Assembly: GCA_949361645.1 (NCBI GenBank)
Contig: OX442415.1
Span: forward strand, 15,562,331 to 15,626,330
Length of the DNA stretch: 64,000 nucleotides
Direction: 5' to 3'
DNA from: Spongilla lacustris
Taxonomy: Eukaryota > Porifera > Demospongiae > Spongillida > Spongillidae
Below the pieces are notes generated by a model. It was not told where the DNA came from. It worked only from the letters and a program-made list of their open reading frames with translations, and made no database searches. This document shows, one piece after another, positions 22,247 through 33,433 of the stretch. Each line of letters starts with the position of its first letter. Within the stretch, counting starts at the first letter, position 1. The position numbers were made by a program, and so were the translations under genes.

Positions 22247-24459
22247 TCCTTAACGACACAGATGTATGGTGTACAGGTGATCCCTAAACAACACATACAA
22301 AAGGTGTACAGAGGTATCCCCTTAACGACACAGATGTACAGTGTACAGGTGACCCCTTAACAACACATACATAAGGTATACAGAGGTACGACACAGATGT
22401 ATGGTGTACAGGTACCCCCTTGATGACACAGATGTATGGTGTACAGGTGACCCCTAAACAACACATACAAAAGGTATACAGAGGTATCCCCTTAACGACA
22501 CAGATGTACAGTGTACAGGTGACCCCTTAACAACACATACATAAGGTATACAGAGGTACGACACAGATGTATGGTGTACAGGTACCCCCTTGATGACACA
22601 GATATGGTGTACAGGTGATACCTTAACAACACATACACAAAGTGTACAGAGGAAACCCCTTAACGACATAGATGCATGGTGTACAGGTAACCCCTTGATG
22701 ACACAGATGTATGGTATACAGAGTTAATCCCTTAACGACACATATGTACAGTGTACAGGTAACCCCTTAATGACACATACATATGATGTACAGAGGTAAC
22801 CCCTTAACGACACAGGTGTATGGTGTACAGGTGACCCCTTAACAACACATACATAAGGTGTACAGAGGTATCCCCTTAACGACACAGATGTATGGTGTAC
22901 AGAGGTAACCCCTTAACGACACATACATAAGGTTTACAGAGGTATCCCCTTAACGACACAGATGTATGGTGTACAGGTAACCCCTTGATGACGCAGATGT
23001 ATGGGGTACACACAAGAGGTAACCCCTTAACAACACATACATAAGGTGTATAAAGGTAACCCCTTAACGACACAGATGTATGGTGTACAGGTAACCCCTT
23101 GATGACACAGATGTATGGTGTACAGAGGTAATCCCTTAACGACACATACATAAGGTTTACAGAGGTAACCCCTTAACGACACAGATGTACAGTGTACAGG
23201 TGACCCCTTAACAACACATACATAAGGTATACAGAGGTACGACACAGATGTATGGTGTACAGGTACCCCCTTGATGACACAGATGTATGGTGTACAGGTG
23301 ATACCTTAACAACACATACACAAAGTGTACAGAGGTAACCCCTTAACGACATAGATGCATGGAGTACAGGTAACCCCTTGATGACACAGATGTATGGTAT
23401 ACAGAGTTAACCCCTTAACGACACAGATGTACAGTGTACAGGTAACCCCTTAATGACACATACATAAGATGTACAGAGGTAACCCCTTAACGACACAGGT
23501 GTATGGTGTACAGGTGACCCCTTAACAACACATACATAAGGTGTACAGAGGTATCCCCTTAACGACACAGATGTATGGTGTACAGAGGTAAACCCTTAAC
23601 GACACATACATAAGGTTTACAGAGGTATCCCCTTAACGACACAGATGTATGGTGTACAGGTAACCCCTTGATGACGCAGATGTATGGGGTACACACAAGA
23701 GGTAACCCCTTAACAACACATACATAAGGTGTATAAAGGTAACCCCTTAACGACACAGATGTATGGTGTACAGGTAACCCCTTGATGACACAGATGTATG
23801 GTGTACAGAGGTAATCCCTTAACGACACATACATAAGGTTTACAGAGGTAACCCCTTAACGACACAGATGTACAGTGTACAGGTGACCCCTTAGCAACAC
23901 ATACATAAGGTATACAGAGGTATGACACAGATGTATGGTGTACAGGTAACCGCTTGATGACACAGATGTATGGTGTACAGGTGATACCTTAACAACACAT
24001 ACACAAAGTGTACAGAGGTAACCCCTTAACAACACAGATGCATGGTGTACAGGTAACCCCTTGATGACACAGATGTATGGTGTACAGGTGATACCTTAAC
24101 AACACATACACAAAGTGTACAGAGGTAACCCCTTAACGACACAGATGCATGGTGTACAGGTAACCCCTTGATGACACAGATGTATGGTGTACAGGTGATG
24201 CCTTAACAACACATACACAAAGTGTACAGAGGTAACCCCTTAACAACACAGGTGCATGGTGTACAGGTAACCCCTTGATGACTCAGATGTATGGTGTACA
24301 GGTGATACCTTAACAACACATACACAAAGTGTACAGAGGTAACCCCTTAACAACACAGATGCATGGTGTACAGGTAACCCCTTGATGACACAGATGTATG
24401 GTATACAGAGTTAACCCCTTAACAACACAGATGTATGGTGTACACTGCAGAGGTGACCT
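22247..24459. repeat. 35-37 bp minisatellite, right arm (about 2.2 kb)
   Basis: Inverted copy of the array at 13333-15931, about 400 bp shorter. An internal near-duplicate of about 680 bp is visible: the block at 22876-23245 recurs at 23559-23928. This shows local expansion after the arms separated. Confidence 0.95.
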
Positions 24460-24502
24460 TAAACTATATAAAAAGCATGCATCTCACAATATGGTTCATT
24501 TG

Positions 24503-25560
24503 TCATGAACCATTGTTGGTCTTGTTGTAAGTATACAGTGCGGCTGGGGTGCTGTACGTCTTGCCACACACCGAACAGGAAAATGGCCTGTCAATTTCAG
24601 ATTTTAGCGTACGCCTCGCGGCCTGCGCTTGGGTGGACCCTGGCTTCCTTTGTCGACACTGGAATCCGTGTTCGTCACCTGGAACAGCAGGCTGCTTGTG
24701 AGTGTTCTTTTTGTGCAGGGACAGGGGGCCTGGCTACTGGCATACTTCTTGCCACATACATGTACAGTGCATTGGTAGGCAAGGATTAGTTCAGACCTGG
24801 GTCTGCATTTCCTCCTGCCAGAAACACAGCTATTGCCTTCACCTTGCAATTCACTGTGAGTGTCATCTGCATACTTATGACCCTCAACAGTAGGTAAGTG
24901 AGGAAGGTCTTGGTTTGTCATTTTTTGCTACTGCATGGGATGAAGCATTACCGCATGTATAGGAAGAGTTGGCCTCTGAGCTTTGTGAAGGCTTTGGACA
25001 CACCTTGTCCCTTGTCTTGGGGTCACGAACGTATTCCCTCACCTTCTCGTACAGGTACAGTGACCGCGTCAGGGACAATCCACTTGGGGGTAATAACAGG
25101 TGGCATCACTTGGCTCTGATAAGCCTAATGTCCTTTATGGCCACTCCAGCCCTCAGCATGGTTACCTCGGTGGGGTTTGTGTCCCATGGCAAGGTCTCCA
25201 TCCTCACGACACCAGGGTGGTCTTGATCAAACTCAAATGTGCGGTAGTGTCCTAGGCCAACCAGAGGACCAAACCACTGGCCCAAGAAGGCATTCCAGTC
25301 CTGGTACAGCTGTGACACACAAGTGACATCCTGGCCACACTGCAGGACAGGTTCTGCTGTAAGTCCATTCATTGGGATGTGTGGCTTCCCTTGATTGAAA
25401 TTGTGGGGGCTGCCAACTCCATTTGCAGCAAGAGGGATAGCAGTGTCTCCACTGGTATACTATTGTGGAGGCTGACCCCATTGGTTAGTTTGTGGCTCGT
25501 GTGTATAAGGGTCTGATATGGGCAGGTGGTTCCATAGGTAGTGCGGGTTGGTGGCGTCTG
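24503..25560 (-). pseudogene. Degenerate C2H2 zinc-finger protein gene, right-arm copy
   Basis: Mirror of 12230-13286. It has the same stops, the same frameshifts and the same loss of the finger histidines. Only rare differences are seen, for example GLGHYRTF here against GLEHYRTF in the left arm. Shared lesions mean that the gene was already broken before the arms were duplicated, or that the arms are kept alike by gene conversion. As for the left copy, the central domain is unrecognised. Confidence 0.6.
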
Positions 25561-25969
25561 CTGTTGGTTATGCGGGGCTGCAGTCTGGACTTGCAATGTA
25601 GCGAGGCATATGTGGGGGTGGGGCTGGTGTCCATCCGCAGCTGTGGGAATCAGGGTCTGGGTACGAGACTAGGGCTGCTGGCTCTTAGTCATTTAGGGGC
25701 TGCTTACTCCCTACAACCACCATCGTCAGTAGTATAACCGCCGTCACTACCGTTCTCAATCTCCCCACCTCGTCGAATGTATCTTGAATATCGATCGTCG
25801 TATCCGTATCGCTCAAACTCGTCCGCCGATTGAAACTCTTGCGAGTGTGTTGTCTTCAGTGGACGTCGCCATATCCGTTATCTACATAGGAGATAACGAA
25901 TAACAACTGTGACAGGGACGATACATTAAATACTTACCCATCAGATCTAGCTAGCGCAGTATGGGTGTG

Positions 25970-26448
25970 GCTATAAGTTATCAAAGTCTCGGCCCACAGG
26001 AAGTAGTTGCATATTCATGTCTTTGATGAATGGAAGCGGGCCTCGCACGTCCAACGGCGCGATTCGAGCGGGAAACGTGTACCAACTTTGCGCCGCTGTA
26101 TCTCCGTAACGGATGACATAAAAATTAACGAACAGAACAAATCGATAGGTATAGGACCTCTCTACCTACAAACCGAATTTGAAGCGATTTCATTACTCCT
26201 ACCTAAAGTTATGGCGGGTGTGAACCCGGTGGGGTATCGAACATTGCAATACTGGCACGGAGCAAGTGCAAGACTCCAAAATGGATTCTAAAATAGAGAA
26301 ACGGTGTAGTATGAAGTGTTGAAAATAGTAAGTCGATAGCTTTTACCGTTCAGAAGTTATAGCGATTCAAACATAAGGGAATTTTATAACATTTTATATA
26401 TATATACGAAGGCTCATTTTGTCGTGAACTGTCCCAATTATATATATA
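25970..26448. repeat. Outer right terminus of the giant fold-back
   Basis: Mirror of 11345-11830. It ends with the inverted GGGACAGTT terminus and a (TA)n run that leads directly into the hairpin at 26452. Confidence 0.85.
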
Positions 26449-26451
26449 TAT

Positions 26452-26747
26452 ACAAGTAAATCAAAAACTTCTCCATCGAGAAAGTGATTGGTGGTATGTA
26501 GGATTGGTGGTGCAAAAAGCAAGGAAACAAGGTACAGTATGTTAAAGTGAGGTTTGGTAGGATCCTACAACTCACAGTCCTGAATTTGCAAATGAAGATG
26601 CCTATTTGCAAATGTAGAACTGTCATAGTTGTAGGATCCTACCAAACCTCACTTTAACATACTGTACCTTGTTTCCTTGCTTTTTGCACCACCAATCCTA
26701 CATACCACCAATCACTTTCTCGATGGAGAAGTTTTTGATTTACTTGT
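26452..26747. mobile_element. Near-perfect 296-bp hairpin element
   Basis: Arms 26452-26573 and 26627-26747 are almost exact inverted copies of about 121 bases, around a loop of about 53 bases. The tips read ACAAGTAAATCAAAAAC and its complement. The high arm identity suggests a young insertion. It lies immediately beside the TA-rich end of the giant element. I found no second copy in the window. Confidence 0.85.
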
Positions 26748-27280
26748 TCACCTAACTTTTTTTTTTCCCTGCCAGGAGTGTTCAGTCAATTTAATATATG
26801 GCTTACCGGTAGTGTATTCGTTGCAATGCATAGGACACTTAGATTCCTCTTATAGGTATTGGGTAATCTGAGTATATAGGCCTCCTTTTAATTTTATTGA
26901 TAGGCCTACCTTTGTTCTTTGGATACCTTAAACTCAGAGTTCTCCTTGTTAACGAGCCGTTTTCTTTGGCTTGGTCACCTTTGCTGAATTAGAACCGCTT
27001 GCTCAGTGTAAACGTATTTGCAGCTGTGTGCGTAGCCTGGCAACAGTAAATGAAGACGCGTCATGTTGCATACTGCTAGGCAACGAGAATTTTCACCGAT
27101 AATGAATTGCACCTGCTTGGGTCATTTCACAGCATTTCATCACCAACTAACAACTTTAGGTCTTATTTGTATGAAAGGGCACGTTTGGAAATCAAATGCA
27201 ACTTTTTGAAGCTAATCTAGTCTTTTTACGACGTTCCTGTCGCGAGTTCTACGTGATGAACGGAAGAACAAAAAAATTAA
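26748..27280. other. Non-coding, nothing recognised
   Basis: No coding or repeat signal beyond short AT-rich stretches. Confidence 0.4.
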
Positions 27281-27314
27281 ATGGCGGAATTGAGGCGCCG
27301 ACTTGTCGCTCAAG
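27281..27314 (+). CDS. Possible first coding exon (MAELRRRLVAQ)
   Basis: ATGGCGGAATTGAGG sits in a typical animal start context and is followed after 34 bases by CAAG and a GTAAAC donor. The next plausible coding stretch is about 27383-27499 (MDYIRDGESRQRF onwards), but I could not fix an acceptor. It lies on the opposite strand inside an intron of the ankyrin gene. This is weak support, and it may equally be a promoter-like sequence carried by a transposon. Confidence 0.25.
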
Positions 27315-27605
27315 GTAAACTGCACTGTTTAGCGAAGCTCACGTTATATGTGCACATCAATCATGTTTGTGATGGATTATATACGAGATGGCGAGTCAAG
27401 GCAACGCTTCGTTACCGTTTTAAAAACACTCGATCCAAAACCACGCCCACCTAAGCATACCGTGGGTCCTGATATGGCTTCAACTCAATACGTTTCAGGT
27501 TCGTTTGTACATGTATGGGTCCACCAATTACAATGCACCATACCTCACTACAATTTAGTCAATGTACCCATAATCATTCCTACCCATATAAATTTAGGAA
27601 CGTAC

Positions 27606-27704
27606 CTTATCCTGCAGGTTGGCCTGTGCACCTCCTTCCAACAATGCTCTTACACACTCGGTACTGCCACTTAATATTGCTTGTATCAAAGGAGTCACTC
27701 CATG
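27606..27704 (-). CDS. Ankyrin-repeat gene, one-repeat exon
   Basis: A 99-base phase-0 exon encoding HGVTPLIQA to LLEGGAQANLQDK, with a TTTCAG acceptor and a GTACGT donor. The intron sequence on its donor side (GGTCCACCAATTACAATGCA near 27518) has a close copy near 29308. The exon was therefore duplicated together with a few hundred bases of intron. Confidence 0.82.
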
Positions 27705-28619
27705 CTGAAAGTACATTTAGTCACACGATTACTCTCCCATCGAACAGATCTACACATTTAGAAACCCATTTTGTTAAGTGGTGCACAAAAGCAGTTTGCA
27801 CTTGGCATAGATTCGTATCCATTCTCTTATTAGGCTAGCCCTACATTTTGCCTTGTGCAATGATTCCATGGTATGGTATTCAAGAAAGTGCTAATACAAT
27901 GGAATTTCGTACTGAAGGTGGCTTGTTAGGCCTACACAGGCCATTAAAAGGTCCACTTCTAAGTTGAAAAAAGGTTGGTGAGCTTATAGATTGAAAGTGT
28001 AAATGTAAATATTACTGACAAAACTGGTTTTATAAAGAAGTTTAGAATAGGCAAAAAATGCTCTGACATCAAGCACCATTGCATGTCATCACACTGTTTG
28101 CAGATAGGTCACAACATGAAACTGATTCTAGCAGCACCACCTAGGGAATTGATATTGTAATTCTCACACTTAAGTTACTCTTCCATTCAAATTCCCTATC
28201 TGTATATATATTTTGATTACAAGTTTGAAAGAGCATTGCTTGTGTGTGGTTATGAGTGGATCCAACATTTTTGTATCAGTGACAATAGGTGTATCCATCA
28301 GTTGCAATATTTATTGAGCTGTGCTTATGGCGTTAAAGTTTTAATGAGATTTTAAGGTAGCAAAAACAACACAGTCCTAATCACAATAATTTTTCTAGGA
28401 CACCTTATACTCTTTTCTGCTTTAATTCTAAAATGATTTGGTGCCTGGGATAGTAGCCATTTTGGTTGCCTCCCTGTTTTTTTTTGCAGTGTACACAGTT
28501 GTTCATCCTGCAAGGACGAATTAGGCTGCTGATAATTTTTTTTGTTGCCACTTCTCATATTTTTCTGTCCTAATTTTGGAATTTCAAACCTTTAGCGTCT
28601 ATTATCCTTAATGTACAAT
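27705..28619. other. Intronic sequence, nothing recognised
   Basis: No exon, transposase or tandem array could be supported. Confidence 0.45.
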
Positions 28620-28800
28620 TGTAAACCCAGGTGTATAGCAAAAATGTTTTTGCAGTGCGGTCACAGAACGACTGAGGGACTTAAGCTCATTGAACAAATA
28701 GTAGAAGGCCTTTTAGGATCAGGCTGAGATACGCTTAACATCTTTAGATGCCCATAAAACGAGCCACCTATCCACTATGTTCTGTGCAGTACATAGAACA
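28620..28800. repeat. Dispersed repeat, related to 57230-57400
   Basis: The order CCCAGGTGTA, AGCAAAAA, TTGC, GTGCGGTCAC, then CTTTTAGGATCAGGCTGAGATA matches 57242-57360. The identity is moderate. It is likely an old transposon fragment. Confidence 0.55.
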
Positions 28801-28904
28801 TGCAAGGCAAGGTAAACGTAGTACATGTTTGATGGTAAGGTTTGGATAGTTGAACGGCAAATGGCTGTTTTGATGGACTAGTGTACCCTGATGTTGTAGC
28901 AATA

Positions 28905-29100
28905 CAGTGGAAATCGTGATAGTTGTCCCTAAAATTTTGAGTGTGGTTAAATGTTTACTTGATTTACATTAACAGTACATGTATGCAGTATTGAAAATCT
29001 AACAGTGTTGTATCCAAACAGTTGCAAACAAGTACAAGAAATAAGGAAGTGTCATGTGACTAAAATGTCTATTGATTTTCGTTTTCAGTGTCCCAGTCCA
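28905..29100. repeat. Solo left end of the CAGTGGAGATCG family
   Basis: The block starts CAGTGGAAATCGTGATAGTTG directly after TA. It then follows the first 200 bases of the complete element at 47480-48915 (TTTACTTGA, ATTGAAAATCTAAC, TCATGTGACTA, TTTCGTTTTCAGTG). No matching right end was found nearby. Confidence 0.65.
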
Positions 29101-29440
29101 AAAAACGGATTTGTAGCATACATGTATTTTTCAGCTCAGCAGATCAACACAAAATTTGGTATTATTAGAGAAAAACAAACTTTTCCAATGTTTGGCTAAG
29201 TCATATTTCAAACCTGGGAAATACTATGCATGTGAGAAATGTTTGTCAAGGTCCAAAAGTGTTTAGCATGCTGTTTCGCACAGTGCACGTTGTATTCATT
29301 TTTATAGGTCCACCAATTAAAATGCAACAAAGTTTATCATACTTCACTACCAGTTAGTCAACGCCCACCCATAAACATTCATACACACATCCCTTTAAAC
29401 CAATCAGGAATGTATATATCTGAGGCAGCCAGAAAAGAGA

Positions 29441-29460
29441 GGGGGGGGGGGGGGGGGGGG
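29441..29460. repeat. Poly-G tract
   Basis: A run of about 20 G. It lies inside sequence (about 29415-29690) that appears inserted between the duplicated intron flank and the ankyrin exon at 29702. Confidence 0.9.
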
Positions 29461-29701
29461 TTGGCCCCCCTCTGCAGGCTATGGTGCCCCTTTTCCCCAA
29501 CCTCCAATCCCTAAAACTATAGTCTATTACAACAACACAAACAGATTACTGCATGTGGCTCAGCTTCTAGTGGTTGTTTGCATGCATAAACAATTAGCAA
29601 CAATCCAGTGTCAAATTACGAATCATAAGATGCCACATCCTTTTTGACGACCCTCATTTACTTGGCCCCACCCTTCAGTAGGGCCACCTCTGTATATGTA
29701 C

Positions 29702-29800
29702 CTCATCCTGCAGGTTGGCCTGTGCACCACCTTGTAACAATGCTCTCACACAATCAGTGCTGCCACTTGATATTGCTTGCGTCAAAGGAGGCACTCCACG
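29702..29800 (-). CDS. Ankyrin-repeat gene, one-repeat exon
   Basis: A 99-base phase-0 exon encoding RGVPPLTQA to LLQGGAQANLQDE. It is very close to the exon at 33434: eight base differences, all in the first 48 bases, while the last 51 bases are identical. It has a TTTCAG acceptor and a GTACAT donor. Replacement of the consensus Thr of TPL by Pro (PPL) may weaken this repeat. Confidence 0.82.
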
Positions 29801-30278
29801 CTGAAAGAACAATTACAATTAGCAAAATTATGGTTTAAAGCAAAACTGATCTGGGTGAACTTTTACCAAAATATAAGGACCTAAAAAGCATATTGGTATA
29901 GGGTTCTCACGCCAAAAACATGGGTAAAAATTATAATTGTTACAAGGATATTTATAATACCCAACAGTTGTATAATTAATGCCTCATTCAAACTCTACAA
30001 ATCAAAATTCAGGAACTTACAAAATGAAAACAAACAGATTTGCTGCACAAAAAAAGTAAGATTCCATTTAGATCACTACTAAAATAAAATTGGTGCATCT
30101 TGCTACAAAGGTTCAGTTTATTCATCATAACGCTGCTTTCTGATTAAGCTGTATAATTCCCAGTTGACATTTGGTCCATCCATACCTGTAGCATTGCACA
30201 TGCAAGACCACTATGCAGTACAGAGTTTAAGCACGTTTTCTGCTGTTGCACGACCTATAAATGTTTTTGACTCTGTAA
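29801..30278. other. Intronic sequence, nothing recognised
   Basis: AT-rich, with no supportable feature. Confidence 0.45.
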
Positions 30279-31045
30279 TATATAGAACGTTCTATGGGAT
30301 TTTGATGCTTGTGAATTTATAACATCCTATTTGAATCGCGATAACGGTTTGCACTATTTTCAAGACTTCATACTACACTATTTAATACATTTTGGGGTCT
30401 TGCACTTGCTCTGTGCCAGTATTGCAGCGTTGGATACCCCACTGGGTTCAAACCCGCCATAACGTTCAGTAGGAGTAATCAAATGGCTTCAAATTCGGTT
30501 GTAAGTAGGCAGATCCTTTACCTATCGATTCGTTCTGTTCGTTAATTTTTATGCCATCCGTTTCGGAGATACAGTTGAACACACTACATCCATGTTTCCC
30601 ACTTAATTTGCGCCAATGTTATAATCACCACCTCGCCATACATCGAGCGAGATTCAATTTGTCCAAATAATTGCTGCGAATCGAGCGCAAAAATGTGCAC
30701 ATAAGTTTGTACAATTGTATCTCCGTAATAGATGGCATATAAATTAATGAATAGAAAGATCCAATAGCTAAAAGCCTTCTCTACCTACAAATCAAATTTG
30801 AAGCGATTTGATTACTCCTACCGAAAGTTATGGCAGGTTTGAACCCCCTGGGGTATTGAATGTTGCAATACTGGCACAGAGCAAGTGCAAGATCCCAAAA
30901 TGTGTTTTACCTTAGAGAAATGGAGTAGTATGAAGTGTTGAAAATAGGACAACAACAGCGCAAACTGTTCGGAAGATATAGCGACTTGAATAGGGTGCTA
31001 TATATACAAATTCACAAGCATTAAAATCTCATAGAACGTTCCATA
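30279..31045. mobile_element. Fold-back copy D with different tips
   Basis: The interior matches the GGGACAGT family in both arms (GAGCAAGTGCAAGATCCC, GAAGCGATTTGATTACTCC). The tips read TATATAGAACGTTCTATGGG on the left and its near complement (CATAGAACGTTCCATATG) on the right, in place of GGGACAGTT. The outer 60 bases have therefore been exchanged relative to copies A to C. Its right end abuts the GGGACAGTT end of copy E. Confidence 0.75.
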
Positions 31046-33130
31046 TGTATATATGGGACAGTTTGTGACAAAATGGCCCTAGTTTAAATGTTATAAAATT
31101 GCTTTGCATTTGAATCATAATAACCTCCAAACAGTTAAGGCTATGGAATTTCTATTTCGAACACGGTAAAATACTTTTACATTCTCCGTGCCAGTATGGC
31201 AATGTTCTATACCATAACTTTTCTGCAGGAGTAATGAAATCGCTTCAAATTCGGTTTGTAGGTAGAGAGGTCGTATACCTATCGATTTGTTCTGTTTGTT
31301 ATAATTATTATGCCATCCGTTACGGAAATAAAGTTGAACAAACTACGTGCACGTTTTCTCGCTTGATTCACGCCAATATTAAAATCCCCACCTCCCTATA
31401 CATTGAATGGGATGCAATTTGTCCAAACATTGGCGTGAATTAAGCGGGAAGACGCGCACGTATCTCCGTAACGGATGGCATAAAAATTAACGACAAGAAC
31501 AATTCGATAGGTATAGGACCTCAATACCTACAAACTGAATTTGAAGCGATTTCATTACTCCTACAGTTGGTTATGTTGGGTTTAAACCCAGTAGTGTATC
31601 GAACGTTACAATACTGGCACGGAGAATGTAAAAGACCTGTCATGGCTGATTTCGTCCTAGGACCATTTCAGGCAGCTCGTTTTGGTCCTATGGACTAAAA
31701 CAGGCTCTGCTTGAAATGGTCCTAGGACCATTTCAGGCTGCCGAATTAGGTCTTATGCTGCTCATTTAGGTCCTATACATCAATATCAGTTATACTGCCA
31801 GATAAATTCAATACAAGTTTTATAGCATGAACAAACTCATGTTCTTGCAAACATTACAAAGCGGAGCATACACGATAAAACCATTTCCCTGTCTTCAAGA
31901 ACACAGAAGCTGGAATGCTACGCCACTGAGTATACATACGATCGTAGCATGAGCCTTCTTTTCTTTAGGCTCCATGGCTCCAGAAATGAAACATTTAATC
32001 AGATAGCTCGAGCAAGCCTGATCATATAATAACCTGCTCAGTTAGACCTGCTGAAAAGAAATAGATGCTGCAAATGCAATGGTATAAATCATGCAGTGTT
32101 ATAGAATCCCGTTGTCTTTGAACCAATTGCCTGAAAGTCGAGTGTGATTTTGTTGTTTGGAATTAAAATCAAAGCAGCTATTTGCTGCTTGACCTCTTGG
32201 CTTAGATCAGTATGCCCCATATGATACCATACACAGATACATGTACATGCACCTCTCCTACAGTTGGTCCCCAGACTTGAACACAACATTGGCTATATCG
32301 TTACTGATTCATGTATGCAGTGATTCCCGGATATACATTCAAATTAGTACAAACCTTCCTCAAATTGCATGTTCGGTGCTAATCAGTAAAATGTTCTGAA
32401 GTTGACCAATGGTGCTATTTCTGGCCTTCAAAAACTTCTATGCAGCATTATATTTATCACAATATATTACCTCTGGTGTAGCCATTTTCACTTTTATACT
32501 ATATGCTTTGAAGTAAGAATTAAGTGTTCGACAAAGTGGCCTTGCAAATTACAATGCTCAATACACATGCATAAAAGACCAATTAAAACAATGCGTGGGC
32601 ATCGATCGCTATATTCCGAGAGATCTATGTCATGCACCTGCACCAATCATTCAGGCTCGAGCTCGCACTAGGCACAAAATAAGCGAATTTAGTTTTTATC
32701 TTCATGTACCTCAATCATCCCTTTTGTCTCCTTTTTATTGCACACTTTGCCATTCTGTAAAAGAATCTTATTCGCTTTCCTTCATATGGACCTCTTTTTG
32801 TTCAATGTACATCCTTCGGGTACCTTTTCCATTATGAACTTTGTAGTCATACACCTGCTGAACTGATTAGATCATTTTCTGACTCCGGTTTGCTAGACAT
32901 CAACAATTATAGGACCAAAAAAGGTCACGTGGGACCAAATTATATTTCGGTCCAGCTGGACCACTTCCGGTTGCTCATTTTGGTCCGGCCGGACCAAAAT
33001 TAGATGCGGATCGAAATATTCGTGACAGACCCCAAAATGTATTTTACCGTAGAGAAATGGTGGGGTATATATTGTTGAAAATAGTAAGATTCAAACGCAA
33101 AGCAAGCAGACCTATGTATATATACAGCTT
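31045..33130. mobile_element. Fold-back copy E, interrupted
   Basis: The left part (31045-31636) starts ATATGGGACAGTTTGTGAC and runs through the family centre into the GGCACGGAGAATG landmark. The match resumes at 33029 with CCCCAAAATGTATTTTACC and fades near 33130, so the right tip is lost. The intervening 1392 bases are a separate insertion. Confidence 0.75.
31637..33028. mobile_element. 1.4-kb insertion with CTGTCA ends
   Basis: The left end is CTGTCATGGCTGATTTCG and the right end, read inverted, is CTGTCACGAATATTTCG. The inverted ends are imperfect and about 20 bases long. AC flanks both ends, and uninterrupted copies of the host repeat have a single site there, which supports a 2-bp (at most 3-bp) target duplication. 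Subterminal GGACC-containing repeats occur at both ends (31655-31770 and 32925-33000). I see no transposase, so this is probably a non-autonomous element of unknown superfamily. Confidence 0.7.
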
Positions 33131-33433
33131 TTACCCAATATGTTCAAGGTTCATTGTGTATAGGTCAAACAAGCTTGCAACTAAGATAAAATATGTACTT
33201 CATTGCCAGTTGTTAATACACTATGAAAAAGGTATTGTTATACACTACTGTATAACAGTGTGTATATAGACGTTATTGCGTATACATGTGTATAACGTCT
33301 CAATATGCAGTGTTATATATACACTGCTAATTGAAAGTGTATAACAGCCCTTTTTACACAGTGATATATTTAGTCAATGTCTCCCCTTTCCATTCCTATG
33401 CACATGTCATGATGTGTATATATGTACATGTAC
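33131..33433. repeat. GTGTATAACA-rich palindromic repeat
   Basis: Between about 33235 and 33365 the words TGTATAAC and its complement recur several times. The ends carry a GAAAAAGG and CCCTTTTTACACAGTG arrangement. It looks like a short MITE. Confidence 0.45.

Larger units (their letters stand above)
22175..25671. mobile_element. 3.5-kb segment bounded by TAGTCTCGTACCCAGAC ends (right-arm copy)
   Basis: Inverted counterpart of 12118-16004, with the same termini at 22175 and 25671. It is about 390 bp shorter, almost all of it in the minisatellite. Its outer flanks mirror those of the left copy (GGGCTGCTGGCT on the outside, GTCGTTAC on the inside). The duplication therefore included flanking DNA and was not two independent insertions. 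Confidence 0.65.
11345..26448. mobile_element. Giant nested fold-back (copy C), about 15.1 kb
   Basis: The left end (AATTGGGACAGTTCACG at about 11351) is repeated in inverted form at about 26427-26441, so the whole block is bounded by ends of the GGGACAGT family. Reading inwards from both ends, the same modules appear in mirror order. They are a 480-bp family terminus, a coding-like segment of about 1.5 kb, a 35-37 bp minisatellite, and a 49-bp tandem repeat. A tandem repeat of about 165 bp then forms its own palindrome around about 17866. In the outer 2 kb the arms differ at only a few scattered sites. The right half holds an extra 2.4 kb, including a separate palindrome (19500-20895). Drosophila FB and Galileo and sea urchin TU elements also have long arms made of tandem repeats; whether this is related to any of them is not shown here. 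Confidence 0.8.
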
